Below are positions 11,511 through 12,290 of a stretch of DNA of 12,290 nt, piece by piece (the first letter of the stretch is position 1; each line of letters starts with the position of its first letter). Position numbers and translations under genes: made by a program. Under the pieces are notes generated by a model, which searched no databases, had not been told where the DNA came from, and saw nothing but the letters and a program-made list of their open reading frames with translations. Origin of the DNA: Lysobacterales bacterium (GTDB lineage: Bacteria; Pseudomonadota; Gammaproteobacteria; Xanthomonadales; SZUA-36); NCBI GenBank assembly GCA_026193295.1, contig JAPHSB010000296.1, forward strand, positions 1 through 12,290, read 5' to 3'.

Positions 11511-12290
11511 TCAGTCGGCAACGGCACCGCCCACTCCGCCCGGATGGAGATGCACGTCGCGCTGCGGGAAAGGTATCGATATGCCTTGGGCATCAAAGCG
11601 CTCCTTAACCGCCCGGGTCAGATCCCAGTAGACCGGCCAGTAGTCGGCGGTCTTCACCCAGGGCCGGCAGATCAGGTTGACCGACGAATCGGCCAGCTCG
11701 GCAACGCGGATCACCGGTTCGGGCTCGCTCAGCACCAGCGGGTGGCCGGCCACCACTTCGCCCAGCACGCGCTCGGCCAGATCGAGGTCGTCGCTGTAAC
11801 CGATGCCGAAGACCAGGTCGACACGCCGTTCGCTGCTGCCGGTGACATTGGTGATGACCTTGCCCCACAACTCGTTGTTAGGCACCACCAGCAACTTGTT
11901 GTCAGGCGTCAGCATGTTGGTCGTCACCAGGGTCATGGACTTGACCGTGCCGCTGACCGCCGGGGTCTCGACGAAGTTGCCGATGTCGAAGGGCTTGTAG
12001 AACATGATCATCAGGCCACTGGCGAAATTGCTGAGTGTATTCTGCAGGGCAAAGGCAATGACGAAACCGGCCGCGCCGATCACGGCGACCAGCGGCGTGA
12101 TGTTGATTTCCAGCGCCGCCAGGCCGAGCAGCAGGCCGACGATGATCGTGATTCGGCTGACCGAGTTGACCACGAAGCGGCTCAGGATCTGCGAAGCGCC
12201 GCTGGCCAGCGCCATGGCCTTGCCCGCGAGGCGGCTCAGCAGCAGGCTCAGCAGCCAGAACCCGGCGACGATCAGGACGAACTCGCCGAA
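11511..12290 (-). CDS. MscS-family mechanosensitive channel, 5'-truncated by window edge
   Basis: The frame is open from the window edge to the TGA at 11513-11511, giving at least 259 residues; the ATG at 12215 is internal, because 25 in-frame upstream codons (FGEFVLIVAGFWLLSLLLSR) encode a membrane helix. The pore helix region reads LVAVIGAAGFVIAFALQNTLSNFASGLMIMFYKPFDIGNFV, very close to the classical E. coli MscS signature, followed by a beta domain (VVPNNELWGKVITN) and the C-terminal vestibule domain ending ISIPFPQRDVHLHP. It is the more classical of the two MscS proteins here. It gates under membrane tension. It is the first visible gene of the minus-strand cluster that continues with the small membrane protein. 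Confidence 0.92.
   Translation of the reverse strand, partial: FGEFVLIVAGFWLLSLLLSRLAGKAMALASGASQILSRFVVNSVSRITIIVGLLLGLAALEINITPLVAVIGAAGFVIAFALQNTLSNFASGLMIMFYKPFDIGNFVETPAVSGTVKSMTLVTTNMLTPDNKLLVVPNNELWGKVITNVTGSSERRVDLVFGIGYSDDLDLAERVLGEVVAGHPLVLSEPEPVIRVAELADSSVNLICRPWVKTADYWPVYWDLTRAVKERFDAQGISIPFPQRDVHLHPGGVGGAVAD

Overview
The window is high-GC DNA with tightly packed genes, short intergenic gaps and long antisense shadow ORFs. The protein types (many Sec-exported proteins, two MscS-type channels, an Npt-type nucleotide transporter, serine hydrolases of the beta-lactamase fold) fit a free-living Gammaproteobacterium, perhaps near Xanthomonadales or Chromatiales. That placement is an impression from the protein sequences; there is no rRNA or marker gene here. 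I see no tRNA, rRNA, CRISPR array, insertion sequence or phage gene.

Layout. (1) 1-694, plus strand: the C-terminal part of a class A beta-lactamase-like serine hydrolase, cut by the window edge at its active-site serine. (2) 695-1022: no intact gene; it holds a small GC hairpin and what looks like the N-terminal stump of a CPBP-type membrane protein. (3) 1023-1679, minus: a small secreted four-cysteine protein of unknown function, divergent from (4) 1823-3190, plus: an Npt1/Npt2 (ATP/ADP translocase) family carrier. (5) 7418 down to 3232, minus: a two-gene operon with a 4-base ATGA overlap, encoding an exported 973-residue protein with phosphohistidine and PPDK/PEP-synthase-type ATP-grasp domains, then an exported SxxK serine hydrolase. 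(6) 7564-8796, plus: an MscS-family channel, divergent from the operon. (7) 12290 down to 8810, minus: a compact set of a second MscS channel (partial), an 86-residue membrane protein, an exported protein with faint FAM20/CotH/HipA-like kinase features, and an exported calcineurin-like phosphoesterase. The last three are overlapping or nearly abutting.

How it may fit together. Most predicted products go to the membrane or periplasm, and an unusual share belong to phosphoryl-transfer families: an exported dikinase-like enzyme, a possible exported kinase, an exported phosphoesterase and a nucleotide carrier. The dikinase-like protein keeps its ATP-site residues but carries a clear signal peptide and has its domains in the order of plant glucan, water dikinase rather than PEP synthase. 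This raises the question of whether nucleotide-dependent phosphorylation occurs outside the cytoplasm, with the carrier possibly supplying nucleotide. That is inference from domains and proximity; the genes are not all in one operon.
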